64,000 nucleotides of DNA from Oscillospiraceae bacterium (GTDB lineage: Bacteria; Bacillota; Clostridia; Oscillospirales; Ruminococcaceae), in the NCBI GenBank assembly GCA_020024285.1, contig JAHHTZ010000002.1, positions 124,001 to 188,000 on the forward strand, read 5' to 3'. The notes under the pieces were generated by a model, which was not told where the DNA came from, ran no database searches, and saw only the letters and a program-made list of their open reading frames with translations. A program made the translations under genes and the position numbers. Numbering within the stretch: the stretch's first letter is position 1; each line of letters opens with the position of its first letter. Below are positions 34,584 through 43,053 of this stretch, one piece after another.

Positions 34584-35095
34584 TGGAAAAACGACAGAAC
34601 AGCATTTTCCTCTGTGGATTTATGGGAGCAGGCAAAACGACCCTTGGGAAAAGTCTGGCGCAGGAGCTGGGATGGCACTTTCTTGATACCGATGCATGCA
34701 TTGAGGAGCAGCATGGTCCCATCCCTCAAATTTTTGCACAGCATGGAGAAGCGTATTTTCGCGAACTGGAGGCAGAGATTGCACAGAAGATGCAAAATAC
34801 AGAGAAAACGGTAGTTTCCACCGGCGGCGGATTTATGATGTCCCCAAAAGTTCAGGAATCCCTGAACAATCAAACCGTCGTTTATCTCTCTGTAGATTTT
34901 GAAGAATGCTATCGAAGGATTGCTGCAAGCGAGCGTCCGCTGGTAAAATCCAATACGAAAGAAGCGCTGTTTGCGCTTTATCAGCACCGCGATGCAATTT
35001 ACCGCAGCGTTTGTTCTACAGTGATCGAAAACAGCGGAAAAACACAGGATACCGTACAGGAGATCATCACTCAGTGTGATCTTGTAAGAGCATAA
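34583..35095 (+). CDS. aroK: Shikimate kinase
   Basis: Phosphorylates shikimate at the 3-hydroxyl. The 170-residue protein has the P-loop GFMGAGKTT (12-20), the shikimate-binding FLDTD with Asp pair, the STGGG motif, and the lid arginine in SERPLV. The start overlaps the aroE stop by one base (TAATG). The following 184 bases contain an 18-base palindrome and the bidirectional terminator shared with proS. Confidence 0.94.
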   Translation: MEKRQNSIFLCGFMGAGKTTLGKSLAQELGWHFLDTDACIEEQHGPIPQIFAQHGEAYFRELEAEIAQKMQNTEKTVVSTGGGFMMSPKVQESLNNQTVVYLSVDFEECYRRIAASERPLVKSNTKEALFALYQHRDAIYRSVCSTVIENSGKTQDTVQEIITQCDLVRA

Positions 35096-35144
35096 TCAAA
35101 TGATTTTATAGGGTACGACAAATGAAGGAAGGTGAGGACTCTTT

Positions 35145-35162
35145 AACAGGAAATTTCCTGTT
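35145..35162. repeat. 18-base perfect palindrome
   Basis: AACAGGAAATTTCCTGTT reads the same on both strands. It lies 50 bases after aroK and 65 before the terminator. Its role is unknown. Confidence 0.5.
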
Positions 35163-35226
35163 CATCTGCACAGAAAGAGCTCTCTCATTATTTCCAAAGC
35201 AATAAAAATTTTTATGAAACGATGCC

Positions 35227-35262
35227 AAAAGTGCTGTGTGAGAAACCCACACAGCACTTTTT
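35227..35262. terminator. Bidirectional terminator between aroK and proS
   Basis: GTGCTGTGTG (35231-35240) pairs with CACACAGCAC (35248-35257). TTTTT follows on the plus side and AAAA precedes, giving a T-run on the minus strand, so both converging transcripts can end here. Confidence 0.88.
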
Positions 35263-35279
35263 CTGTAAATCTACAATTT

Positions 35280-36716
35280 TTAGTATGCTTTGCCCCAGTA
35301 TACCATTTCTTTGGCAGGCTTTCCGCAGCAAACGCATACATCGGAAAGATGTTCCTGCTGATAAGGGATGCAGCGAGAGGAAACGCCGGCAATCTCTTTG
35401 AGTTTTGCTTCGCATTCGTCATCTCCGCACCACATTGCTTTGATGAAGCCGGATTTTTCGTTTGCGATCTGAATCATCTCATCAAGTGTGAGCGCAGTGT
35501 AGGTGCGGCGTTCGCGGTTCTGGAGTGCCTTTTCAAACAGACCGTCATGCACTGCTTTGAGAAGCTCGGGAACTCTGCTTTCCAGTTCATCGAGAGATAC
35601 GAATACTTTTTCGCGGTTATCACGGCGAACCACAACGCACTGATTTTTCTCGATGTCCTTTGGACCGATTTCGATGCGCAGCGGAACACCTTTCATCTCG
35701 TACTCAGCAAATTTCCATCCCGGAGAGTTGTCAGAGCAATCAAGTTTTACACGGAAGTCTTTTGCAAGGCGTTCTTTGAGCTCGGTAGCTTTTTCGATGA
35801 CGCCTTCCTTGTGCTGTGCAACCGGAACAACGACAACCTGAATCGGAGCAACCGCAGGAGGGAGAACAAGTCCATTGTCATCACCATGAGTCATGATGAT
35901 TGCACCAATCAGACGGGTAGAAACGCCCCAGGAGGTCTGGTGCGGGTACTGCGGCTTGTTTTCTCTGTTCTGGAACACAACATCGAATGCTTTTGCAAAA
36001 CCATCGCCAAAGTAGTGGGAGGTACCAGCCTGCAAAGCCTTGCCGTCGTGCATCATAGCTTCAATGCAGTAGGTTGCTTCTGCGCCGGCAAATTTTTCCT
36101 TGTTTGTTTTCTGCCCTTTGAGGACCGGCATCGCAAGGGAGTTTTCGCAGAAGTCAGCATAGATATCGAGCATCTGCTTTGTCTCTGCGATTGCTTCTTC
36201 TGCAGTTTCGTGCATGGTGTGACCTTCCTGCCAGAAGAATTCGCGGGTTCTCAGGAACGGACGGGTCGTTTTCTCCCAACGAACCACAGAGCACCACTGG
36301 TTGTACAGTTTTGGAAGATCACGGTAGGATTTGATGATATTGCTGTAGTGATCGCAGAACAGGGTTTCGGAGGTTGGACGTACACACAGACGTTCCTGAA
36401 GCTCCTCAGAGCCGCCGTGAGTTACCCATGCAACCTCGGGAGCAAATCCGGCAATGTGATCCTTCTCCTTTTGGAGCAGGCTCTCCGGGATAAACAGAGG
36501 CATTGCCACGTTTTCGTGGTTGGTTTCCTTTAATTTTGTATCAAGGATGTGCTGGATGTTTTCCCAGATCGCATATCCATATGGGCGCAGGATGACGCAG
36601 CCCTTGACGGAGGAATAGTCACAGAGCTCTGCTTTTTTTACAACGTCTGTGTACCATTTGGCAAAGTCAACTTCCATAGAAGTGATTTCCTCTACCATTT
36701 TTTTGTTGTCAGCCAT
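35280..36716 (-). CDS. proS: Prolyl-tRNA synthetase, archaeal/eukaryotic-like (type 3) form
   Basis: Charges tRNA-Pro. The 478-residue protein lacks the INS editing domain of the long bacterial form and matches the shorter type: KWYTDVVKKAEL at the N-terminus, class II motif 2 with WEKTTRPFLRTREFFWQEGHT, motif 3 region SWGVSTRLIGA, and a C-terminal domain ending in a CVCCGKPAKEMVYWGKAY-like zinc region with a terminal tyrosine. The start at 36716 follows AAGGTGG on the minus strand. A T-box precedes it. Confidence 0.94.
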   Translation of the reverse strand: MADNKKMVEEITSMEVDFAKWYTDVVKKAELCDYSSVKGCVILRPYGYAIWENIQHILDTKLKETNHENVAMPLFIPESLLQKEKDHIAGFAPEVAWVTHGGSEELQERLCVRPTSETLFCDHYSNIIKSYRDLPKLYNQWCSVVRWEKTTRPFLRTREFFWQEGHTMHETAEEAIAETKQMLDIYADFCENSLAMPVLKGQKTNKEKFAGAEATYCIEAMMHDGKALQAGTSHYFGDGFAKAFDVVFQNRENKPQYPHQTSWGVSTRLIGAIIMTHGDDNGLVLPPAVAPIQVVVVPVAQHKEGVIEKATELKERLAKDFRVKLDCSDNSPGWKFAEYEMKGVPLRIEIGPKDIEKNQCVVVRRDNREKVFVSLDELESRVPELLKAVHDGLFEKALQNRERRTYTALTLDEMIQIANEKSGFIKAMWCGDDECEAKLKEIAGVSSRCIPYQQEHLSDVCVCCGKPAKEMVYWGKAY

Positions 36717-36784
36717 GGTAAGATCCACCTTTCTTGTTAGAACATCAGATTTTTTGTGATGCCATGAAAAGAGCAGCAAAAGAG

Positions 36785-37080
36785 AGGAGAAAATAAAAAA
36801 GCCCTAAGCTGACCTGAGTCAGTTTAGGGCGAACGATCTGTCCGTGTTACCACCTAAATTCAGAAAATCCTGCACTTAGTCCGCACAACACCTTTGTATT
36901 GTGCAAGATCTTCTGTAACGGGAAGAATCCCGGCGAGGCCTACTGCGGAAGCTCCGGTTCGGTTCGCAGCTCCAAGACTGGTTCCAAAGCGGTGCAGGAA
37001 GATTTTCACCTTCCATCTTCTCTCTGCTTCTGCATCCGAAATGTACTATCTCTTTTCATAGCTGTTGCTCTATTCAATAT
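36785..37080 (-). ncRNA. T-box leader controlling proS
   Basis: On the minus strand the leader has an AGAGAGAAG element and distal-loop GGTG in a stem I region, the T-box sequence AGGTGGTAACACGGAC (plus about 36839-36854), and an intrinsic terminator CGCCCTAAACTGA / TCAGCTTAGGGC followed by TTTTTT. Uncharged tRNA would stabilise the antiterminator. The base of stem I pairs CAGCT with AGCTG, which places a CCA triplet (plus 36979-36981) as the likely proline specifier; CCG triplets nearby make this uncertain. Confidence 0.9.
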
Positions 37081-37087
37081 GTAAGTC

Positions 37088-37116
37088 AGCATAGCATATT
37101 TGCAAAACAGTGTCAA
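37088..37116 (-). promoter_or_regulatory. Promoter of the proS T-box transcript
   Basis: On the minus strand a perfect TTGACA (plus 37111-37116), 17 bases, and TATGCT (plus 37088-37093), leading into the T-box leader. Confidence 0.85.
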
Positions 37117-37465
37117 GCGCCTTCTGCGGGCATCCCGAAAAAACGCATCCCAAACAAAGGAGAAAAGGGAAGAAACGGGGGAAAAATAAGAAACACCCGG
37201 ATGGTATCTACCTTATTATATAGGATATAGGAGATTTGGGCACAGAAAGCGTGAAATGAAAATCATTCCATAGAGAAACAGGCAATCTGTGTTGATTTCA
37301 TAAAAATAGAGTGAAAAGCAGGCGAGAAAGACGAAAAAGAGGACCCTCAAAAATGCAAAATGGATATTTTAAGCCGTTTCGTTGTGCAAATAGAACAAAA
37401 ACGGGATAGTGTTGTTTAATAAACTGGAAGAAGGATAGAATCGGGGCAAACGGGCAAAAAAATGC

Positions 37466-37497
37466 TTGCAAAACATGGGATCCTGTTGTATTATAAT
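37466..37497 (+). promoter_or_regulatory. Likely promoter of the S10 ribosomal operon
   Basis: A perfect TATAAT (37492-37497) lies 325 bases before rpsJ. TTGCAA (37466-37471) is 20 bases upstream, longer than ideal; an alternative TGCAAA gives 18. The 340 bases before it, back to the proS promoter, hold AT-rich sequence and no gene that I can support. Confidence 0.55.
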
Positions 37498-37821
37498 AAA
37501 GCAAAGACTGCACAAGATATGCGATGAAGCGGGAGGTTGCTGCCTCGGGCAGGTAATTTCCGCCGAGTATGTCCGATTTGAAACCGGGCGGCTTACAACA
37601 CTGACTAACGACTATGAACAACCGGCTCCACATCTGTGGACAAGGTTTGTATCGTTGAGGTTGTGGCAAAGCGTTCGTTCAGAACGGTTTGTCTAAGGTC
37701 CCGGGTAAACTGCGCACAAGTGGTTTAGCCGGATTTTTTATTGCTGAAACTGTGAAACACACGGAAGCGTGTTCAGTGGTTAAGACGTCGTCCCAAAAAG
37801 AAATTCTAAGGAGGCGATGAT
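37498..37821 (+). ncRNA. Long leader of the S10 operon with an attenuator-like terminator
   Basis: The leader is GC-richer than its surroundings and contains blocks such as GCGGGAGGTTGCTGCC and GAGTATGTCCGATTTG that look structured. CCGGGTAAAC (37701-37710) pairs with GTTTAGCCGG (37723-37732) with one mismatch, followed by ATTTTTT (37733-37739): an intrinsic terminator inside the leader. A second hairpin ACACG/CGTGT follows. This arrangement suggests feedback control of the operon by attenuation, as known in principle for L4 in other bacteria. No protein gene is apparent. Confidence 0.6.
37701..37739 (+). terminator. Attenuator-like terminator in the S10 leader
   Basis: A 10-bp stem with one mismatch, 12-base loop and six T. 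It lies about 80 bases before the rpsJ start and must be read through for the whole ribosomal operon to be expressed. Confidence 0.65.
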
Positions 37822-38133
37822 GTGGCAGTCAAAGAAAAAATCAGAATCAGACTGAGAGGTTTCGATCATCAGTTGGTAGATGCTTCTGCTGAAAAAATCG
37901 TAGAGGTAGCAAAAAGAACAGGTGCTAGAGTTTCTGGCCCAATTCCACTTCCAACCGATAAAGAAGTTGTAACCATCCTGCGCGCTGTTCATAAATACAA
38001 AGACAGCCGTGAGCAGTTTGAGATGAGAACCCACAAAAGACTCATTGACGTACTCAGACCAACCAGCAAAACGGTTGATGCTCTGAAAAGTCTTGAGCTC
38101 CCTGCAGGCGTAGAAATCGAAGTTAAACTTTAA
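37822..38133 (+). CDS. rpsJ: 30S ribosomal protein S10
   Basis: Component of the 30S head and, as NusE, of antitermination complexes. The 103-residue product starts KEKIRIRLRGFDHQLVDASA and has GPIPLPT and the RTHKRLIDVL loop, all standard. The start is GTG 37822 behind AAGGAGG. It opens the S10-spc-alpha operon, whose gene order to rplQ is the canonical bacterial one. Confidence 0.97.
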   Translation: MAVKEKIRIRLRGFDHQLVDASAEKIVEVAKRTGARVSGPIPLPTDKEVVTILRAVHKYKDSREQFEMRTHKRLIDVLRPTSKTVDALKSLELPAGVEIEVKL

Positions 38134-38253
38134 TCATTGCGCATTAAAGGTTCGCTTTCTTCCGGGGGCCCGGTAATCCGGGAAAAGGAAAAAGCGTCTG
38201 CAAAGGTAATGTTGGCAAATGCCAACCAATAACCAATAGGAGGTATATTTACA

Positions 38254-38886
38254 ATGCAAAAATGCATCGTAGGCAAAAAGCTCGGTATGACTCAGCTTTT
38301 TGACGAGAATGGCAAGTTCATTCCCGTAACTGTTGTTGAAGCAGGTCCCTGTGTAGTCGTTCAGAAAAAGACAATCGAAAACGATGGCTATGAAGCTGTG
38401 CAGATCGGTTTTGGCGAGGTAACAGGGAAACACGTAAGCAAACCTCTCCAGGGTCATTTCGCAAAAAGCGATGTGGCAATGAAAAAAGTCCTGAGAGAAT
38501 TCCGTCTGGCAGATTGCGCTGCTCTGAATGTAGGCGATCTGATCAAAGCAGACACCTTTGCTATCGGTGACAAAGTTGATGTATGCGGCACTTCCAAAGG
38601 TAAAGGATATGCTGGTACCATCAAACGCTTTGGCAACCACAGCTTGAAGGCTACCCACGGTACTGGTCCGGTTGCGAACCACGCTGGTTCCAACGGCGCT
38701 TGCTCCGACCCATCCAGAGTGATGAAGGGCAAAGGTTTGCCAGGTCACATGGGTGACGAACGCGTAACCGTTCAGAACCTTGAAGTTGTTAAAGTAGATG
38801 TTGAAAACAATCTTATCGCGCTGAAGGGTGCTATTCCTGGTGCTAAAAACGGCATCGTTTACATCACTGACAGCGTTAAAGCATAA
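38254..38886 (+). CDS. rplC: 50S ribosomal protein L3
   Basis: Early-assembly protein near the peptidyl transferase centre. The 210 residues include the start IVGKKLGMTQLFDENG, the central loop with KGKGYAGTIKRF and MKGKGLPGHMGDERVT. ATG 38254 follows AGGAGG. The 120-base gap before it contains a GTTGGC/GCCAAC hairpin (38211-38226) and a CCGG-rich inverted repeat, perhaps an mRNA element separating rpsJ from rplC. Confidence 0.97.
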   Translation: MQKCIVGKKLGMTQLFDENGKFIPVTVVEAGPCVVVQKKTIENDGYEAVQIGFGEVTGKHVSKPLQGHFAKSDVAMKKVLREFRLADCAALNVGDLIKADTFAIGDKVDVCGTSKGKGYAGTIKRFGNHSLKATHGTGPVANHAGSNGACSDPSRVMKGKGLPGHMGDERVTVQNLEVVKVDVENNLIALKGAIPGAKNGIVYITDSVKA

Positions 38887-38903
38887 GGGAAGGAGGAAAC
38901 ACA

Positions 38904-39527
38904 ATGCCACAGGTTACTGTATTTGATATGACCGGCAAAAGCGTTGGCGAAATGACCCTCTCTGATGCCATTTTCGGAATTGAACCAAACAAATCCGTTA
39001 TGCACGCTGCAGTAGTTAACTACCTTGCTAACCAGCGTCAGGGCACACAGTCCACACTGACTCGCTCTGAAGTAGCTGGCGGCGGCAGAAAGCCTTGGAA
39101 ACAGAAAGGCACCGGCCGCGCAAGACAGGGCTCCATCCGTGCTCCACAGTGGATCCACGGCGGTATCGCTCTCGGTCCAAAACCAAGAGATTACAGCTAC
39201 GCTCTGAACAAAAAAGTAAAGAGACTGGCACTGAAATCCGCATTCTCCTCTAAAGTACTGGAAAACAACATGATTGTTGTTGACAACATTACCGTTGAGG
39301 AATTCAAAACAAAAACTGTTGCAGAGATGCTCTCCAAACTGGGTGCAACAAGAAAAGCTCTTATCGTTATGCCTGAGCTCAACAACAAATTTGTTAAGAG
39401 CGCAGCTAACATCCCAGGTGTAAAAACCGCTCTGGTTAACACCTTGAATGTATACGATATTCTGAACTGCGACAAATTCATCGTTGCGAAAGCAGCAGTA
39501 GAAAAAATTGAGGAGGTGTACGCATAA
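38904..39527 (+). CDS. rplD: 50S ribosomal protein L4
   Basis: 207-residue exit-tunnel protein. The extended loop GGGRKPWKQKGTGRARQGSIRAPQW (key core GRKPWxQKGTGRAR) is intact. In enterobacteria L4 is the autogenous repressor of this operon by acting on the leader; whether it does so here is not known, but the leader has an attenuator-like hairpin. The stop overlaps the rplW start by one base. Confidence 0.97.
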   Translation: MPQVTVFDMTGKSVGEMTLSDAIFGIEPNKSVMHAAVVNYLANQRQGTQSTLTRSEVAGGGRKPWKQKGTGRARQGSIRAPQWIHGGIALGPKPRDYSYALNKKVKRLALKSAFSSKVLENNMIVVDNITVEEFKTKTVAEMLSKLGATRKALIVMPELNNKFVKSAANIPGVKTALVNTLNVYDILNCDKFIVAKAAVEKIEEVYA

Positions 39528-39820
39528 TGAAAACTGCACATGACGTGATCGTAAAACCAATCATCACAGAAGCTTCTATGCAGAACATTGCGCTTAAAAA
39601 GTACACTTTCCAGGTTGCAAAATCTGCAAATAAAATCGAAATTGCACAGGCAGTTGAGAAAATCTTCGGCGTTAAAGTTGCTAAAGTTAACACCATTAAC
39701 GTAAGCGGCAAACAGAAACGTCAGGGCATGAAAGTCGGCTACACCGCAGACTGGAAAAAAGCAGTTGTAACCCTGACCGAAGATTCCAAAACAATCGAAT
39801 TCTTCGACAGCATGATGTAA
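39527..39820 (+). CDS. rplW: 50S ribosomal protein L23
   Basis: 97-residue protein at the tunnel exit, docking site for trigger factor and SRP. It begins with a HDVIVKPIITEAS block and contains YTFQVAKSANKIEIAQAVEKIFGVKV. The ATG shares its A with the TAA stop of rplD. An 86-base gap with a GGGAT/ATCCC hairpin follows before rplB. Confidence 0.97.
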   Translation: MKTAHDVIVKPIITEASMQNIALKKYTFQVAKSANKIEIAQAVEKIFGVKVAKVNTINVSGKQKRQGMKVGYTADWKKAVVTLTEDSKTIEFFDSMM

Positions 39821-39906
39821 TCATCCGGCTTCCCCAAAACGGGCAAGCGATTTTGTATGGGATGTAACTCATATCCCGCAAATAATTATGAGGAGAGTGA
39901 AACCGA

Positions 39907-40740
39907 ATGGCTATCAAAAGCTATAAACCGACAACTCCAGCCAGACGTCAGATGTCTGTGATCGATTACTCTGGATTGTCCAAGGTTGCACCAGAAAGAA
40001 GCCTTCTCGAACCATTGAAGAAGAACTCTGGCCGCAACAGCTACGGTAGAATCACTGTTCGTCACCGCGGTGGCGGCAACAGAAGAAAATACCGTGTAAT
40101 CGACTTCAAAAGAAACAAAGCCGGTATGCCTGCAACTGTACTCACCATCGAGTACGATCCAAACCGTACTGCTCACATTGCACTGGTACAGTATGAGGAC
40201 GGCGAAAAAAGATATATCCTGGCTCCAAACGGTCTGAAAGTCGGAGACGTTGTAGAATCCGGCGCACAGGCAGATATCAAACCAGGTAACGCCCTTCCAC
40301 TTGCAAACATTCCAGTTGGTACCTTCATCCACAACGTAGAGCTGTATCCTGGCAAAGGTGCACAGCTTGCTCGTGCAGCTGGCATCATGGCTCAGCTGAT
40401 GGCAAAAGAAGGCACTTACGCTCTGATCAGACTGCCTTCCGGCGAGCTGAGAAATGTTCCAGCAACCTGCATGGCTACCATCGGTCAGGTAAGCAACCTC
40501 GAGCACGAAAACGTATCTCTCGGTAAAGCTGGCCGTAAACGCCACATGGGTTGGAGACCAACCGTTCGTGGTTCTGTAATGAACCCATGCGACCATCCAC
40601 ACGGTGGTGGTGAAGGTAAATCTCCGGTTGGACGTCCGGGCCCTGTTACTCCTTGGGGTAAACCTGCTCTTGGTTACAAGACCAGAAAGAAAAACAATCT
40701 CTCTAACAAGTTTATTGTTAAACGTCGTAACGACAAATAA
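39907..40740 (+). CDS. rplB: 50S ribosomal protein L2
   Basis: 277-residue core protein needed for peptidyl transferase activity and subunit joining. Standard motifs include VRHRGGGNRRKYRVIDFKR-like region (here TVRHRGGGNRRKYR), GDVVESG, the NALPLANIP stretch, and the C-terminal GGGEGKSPVGRPGPVTPWGKP with its functionally important His upstream (HPHGGG). ATG 39907 follows GAGGAGAG. Confidence 0.97.
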   Translation: MAIKSYKPTTPARRQMSVIDYSGLSKVAPERSLLEPLKKNSGRNSYGRITVRHRGGGNRRKYRVIDFKRNKAGMPATVLTIEYDPNRTAHIALVQYEDGEKRYILAPNGLKVGDVVESGAQADIKPGNALPLANIPVGTFIHNVELYPGKGAQLARAAGIMAQLMAKEGTYALIRLPSGELRNVPATCMATIGQVSNLEHENVSLGKAGRKRHMGWRPTVRGSVMNPCDHPHGGGEGKSPVGRPGPVTPWGKPALGYKTRKKNNLSNKFIVKRRNDK

Positions 40741-40767
40741 GGCAGGCTGAAAGGAGGCAGATGAACA

Positions 40768-41043
40768 ATGAGTAGAAGTGTTAAAAAGGGACCTTTCGTG
40801 CAGCCAGTTCTGCTGAAACGCGTAAAAGAGATGAACGCTGCAGGTGAGAAACGTGTTCTCAAAACCTGGAGCCGTGCATCCACGATCTTCCCTGATTTTG
40901 TTGGACACACATTTGCTGTTCATGATGGACGTAAACATGTTCCGGTATATGTTACCGAAGACATGGTAGGACATAAATTGGGAGAATTCGCTCCTACAAG
41001 AACCTATAGAGGCCACGCCGGTTCCAAGAAATCAGGAAACTAA
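40768..41043 (+). CDS. rpsS: 30S ribosomal protein S19
   Basis: 91-residue head protein that contacts the A-site finger. SRSVKKGPFV at the start and the C-terminal KLGEFAPTRTYRGHAG are typical. ATG 40768 follows AAAGGAGG, 27 bases after rplB. Confidence 0.97.
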   Translation: MSRSVKKGPFVQPVLLKRVKEMNAAGEKRVLKTWSRASTIFPDFVGHTFAVHDGRKHVPVYVTEDMVGHKLGEFAPTRTYRGHAGSKKSGN

Positions 41044-41067
41044 GGAAGGCCGAAAGGAGGATAACAA

Positions 41068-41403
41068 ATGGAAGCAAGGGCTTACCTCAAATATGCCCGT
41101 ATTGCACCACGTAAAGTGCAGATCGTGCTTGACCTCATCCGCAACAAGCCAACAAAAATGGCTTTGGCTATTCTGAAGCACACACCAAAAGCTGCATGCG
41201 AGCCAGTTGAAAAACTGCTGAAATCCGCTATTGCAAACGCAGAAAACAACCACGATATGGATCCTAATAATCTGTATGTGGCAGAGTGCTTCGTAGGTGA
41301 AGGTCCAACTCTCAAAAGAGTAAGACCAAGAGCACAGGGCAGAGCATTCAGAGTGCTCAAAAGAACATCTAACATCACTATCGTAGTGAAAGAAAAGGAA
41401 TAA
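41068..41403 (+). CDS. rplV: 50S ribosomal protein L22
   Basis: 111-residue protein whose hairpin loop lines the exit tunnel. The motifs IAPRKVQIVLDLIR and GPTLKRVRPRAQGRAFR (tunnel loop) are clear. ATG 41068 follows AAAGGAGG. Confidence 0.97.
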   Translation: MEARAYLKYARIAPRKVQIVLDLIRNKPTKMALAILKHTPKAACEPVEKLLKSAIANAENNHDMDPNNLYVAECFVGEGPTLKRVRPRAQGRAFRVLKRTSNITIVVKEKE

Positions 41404-41423
41404 GCTGAAGGAGGAGGTAAACT

Positions 41424-42110
41424 ATGGGACAGAAAGTTAATCCACACGGTATCCGTGTAGGGGTTATTAAGGATTGGGATTCCCGCTGGTTTGCTAGGGA
41501 CAACGCCTTTGGCGACATCCTTGTTGAGGATTACAATCTGCGTAAATTCCTCAAGAAAAACCTGCAGCTTGCTGGCGTTCCACGCATCGAGATCGAGCGT
41601 GATGATACTAAAGTAAGAATCCACATCCATTGCGCAAAACCTGGTATGGTTATCGGTAAAGGCGGCGCAGAGATCGAAAAACTGCGTGCCCAGTGCGAAG
41701 CTATCATCAACAAAAACAAAGAGGTACCTGCAAAGGTATTCATCAACATTGTTGAAGTAAAACAGCCAGACAAAAACGCACAGCTGGTTGCTGAAAACAT
41801 CGCAGCACAGCTGGAAAGACGTATTTCTTTCCGCCGCGCTATGAAACAGGCTATCGGCCGCGCTATGAAACTTGGTGCAAAAGGTATCAAGGTAAGTGTT
41901 TCCGGTCGTCTGGGCGGTGCTGAAATCGCAAGAACTGAGCATTACCATGAAGGTACTATTCCACTGCAGACCCTGAGAGCTGACATCGATTACGGCTTTG
42001 CTGAAGCTGATACCACTTATGGTAAAATCGGCGTTAAGGTTTGGGTATACGCTGGTGAAGTTCTTCAGGAAGTTAAAAGAGTACCTCATAAGGAAGGAGG
42101 CAACAAATAA
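41424..42110 (+). CDS. rpsC: 30S ribosomal protein S3
   Basis: 228-residue protein at the mRNA entry channel. It has GQKVNPHGIRVG at the N-terminus, a KH domain with the GKGG loop (MVIGKGGAEIEKLR), and the C-terminal domain GRLGGAEIARTEHYHEG. ATG 41424 follows GGAGGAGG. The last base of the stop overlaps the rplP start. Confidence 0.97.
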   Translation: MGQKVNPHGIRVGVIKDWDSRWFARDNAFGDILVEDYNLRKFLKKNLQLAGVPRIEIERDDTKVRIHIHCAKPGMVIGKGGAEIEKLRAQCEAIINKNKEVPAKVFINIVEVKQPDKNAQLVAENIAAQLERRISFRRAMKQAIGRAMKLGAKGIKVSVSGRLGGAEIARTEHYHEGTIPLQTLRADIDYGFAEADTTYGKIGVKVWVYAGEVLQEVKRVPHKEGGNK

Positions 42111-42535
42111 TGCTTCTGCCTAAAAGAGTTAAATACCGCAGAGTCCACAGAGGACGCATGAAAGGTAAAGCAATGAGAGGCAACGTTGTATCTTACGGCG
42201 ATTTTGGCCTCCAGGCACTCGAACCAGCTTGGATCACATCCAACCAGATCGAGGCTGCCCGTATTGCAATGACCAGATATATCAAACGTGGTGGTCAGGT
42301 ATGGATCAAGATCTTCCCTGACAAACCAATTACTGAAAAACCTGCTGAAACTCGTATGGGTTCCGGTAAAGGTAGCCCGGAATACTGGGTAGCAGTAGTA
42401 AAACCAGGAAGAGTTATGTTTGAGATCGGCGGCGTTAGCGAAGAGCTTGCTCGCGAGGCTATGCGTCTTGCTATGCACAAACTGCCAATCAAATGTAAAT
42501 TTGTGAAAAAGGAAGAAAAGGGGAGTGAAGAGTAA
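42110..42535 (+). CDS. rplP: 50S ribosomal protein L16
   Basis: 141-residue protein at the A-site and peptidyl transferase entrance. It starts MLLPKRVKYRRVHRGRMKG and includes GGQVWIKIFPDKP and RMGSGKGSPEYWVAVVKPGR, with the Arg of this RMG loop being the hydroxylation target in some bacteria. It is overlapped by one base on both sides (rpsC and rpmC). Confidence 0.97.
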   Translation: MLLPKRVKYRRVHRGRMKGKAMRGNVVSYGDFGLQALEPAWITSNQIEAARIAMTRYIKRGGQVWIKIFPDKPITEKPAETRMGSGKGSPEYWVAVVKPGRVMFEIGGVSEELAREAMRLAMHKLPIKCKFVKKEEKGSEE

Positions 42536-42735
42536 TGAAGGCTGTTGAGATTAGAAACCTGTCTGAAAAAGAACTTTCTGAGAAGCTCAACGAACTGAAA
42601 GCCGAGCTTTTCCACCTTCGCTTCCAGCACGCAATTAATCAGCTTGATAACCCAATGAGAATCAAAGCAGTGAAAAAAGACATTGCAAAAGTTTCCACCG
42701 TTATCAAGGAAAACGAAATGAAAAACGTGCAGTAA
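42535..42735 (+). CDS. rpmC: 50S ribosomal protein L29
   Basis: 66-residue two-helix protein at the tunnel exit. LSEKELSEKLNELKAELFHLRFQHAINQLDNPMRI follows the family pattern (LRFQ core). It begins on the last base of rplP. Confidence 0.96.
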   Translation: MKAVEIRNLSEKELSEKLNELKAELFHLRFQHAINQLDNPMRIKAVKKDIAKVSTVIKENEMKNVQ

Positions 42736-42756
42736 TTGGGAAGGGAGGACGTTAAG

Positions 42757-43014
42757 GTGAACGAGAGAAACCTCAGAAAAACGAGGGTCGGCACTGTTGT
42801 AAGCGACAAAATGGACAAAACCGTAGTAGTTGCAATTAAAGACAACGTTAAGCACCCCCTTTACAAAAAAATCATGAAACGCACCATTACATTCAAAGCG
42901 CATGACGAAGAAAACGCATGCGGAATTGGTGACCGGGTGCAGGTTATGGAGACACGCCCTCTGTCCAAAGACAAACATTGGAGAGTTGTCAAAATAATCG
43001 AGAAAGCAAAATAA
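42757..43014 (+). CDS. rpsQ: 30S ribosomal protein S17
   Basis: 85-residue OB-fold protein. NLRKTRVGTVVSDKMDKTVVVAI and GDRVQVMETRPLSKDKHWRVV are standard. I chose GTG 42757 because GGGAGG lies 10 bases upstream; an in-frame upstream start would include the ribosome binding site. Confidence 0.95.
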   Translation: MNERNLRKTRVGTVVSDKMDKTVVVAIKDNVKHPLYKKIMKRTITFKAHDEENACGIGDRVQVMETRPLSKDKHWRVVKIIEKAK

Positions 43015-43053
43015 TATTGGTTTCATAGTACAACCGAAAGGAGGGCATGCTCT

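Noticed and set aside
37298..37669. Minus-strand open frame before rpsJ
   Set aside because: It overlaps the S10 promoter and leader, has no ribosome binding site and has an atypical Phe/Pro/Cys-rich composition.
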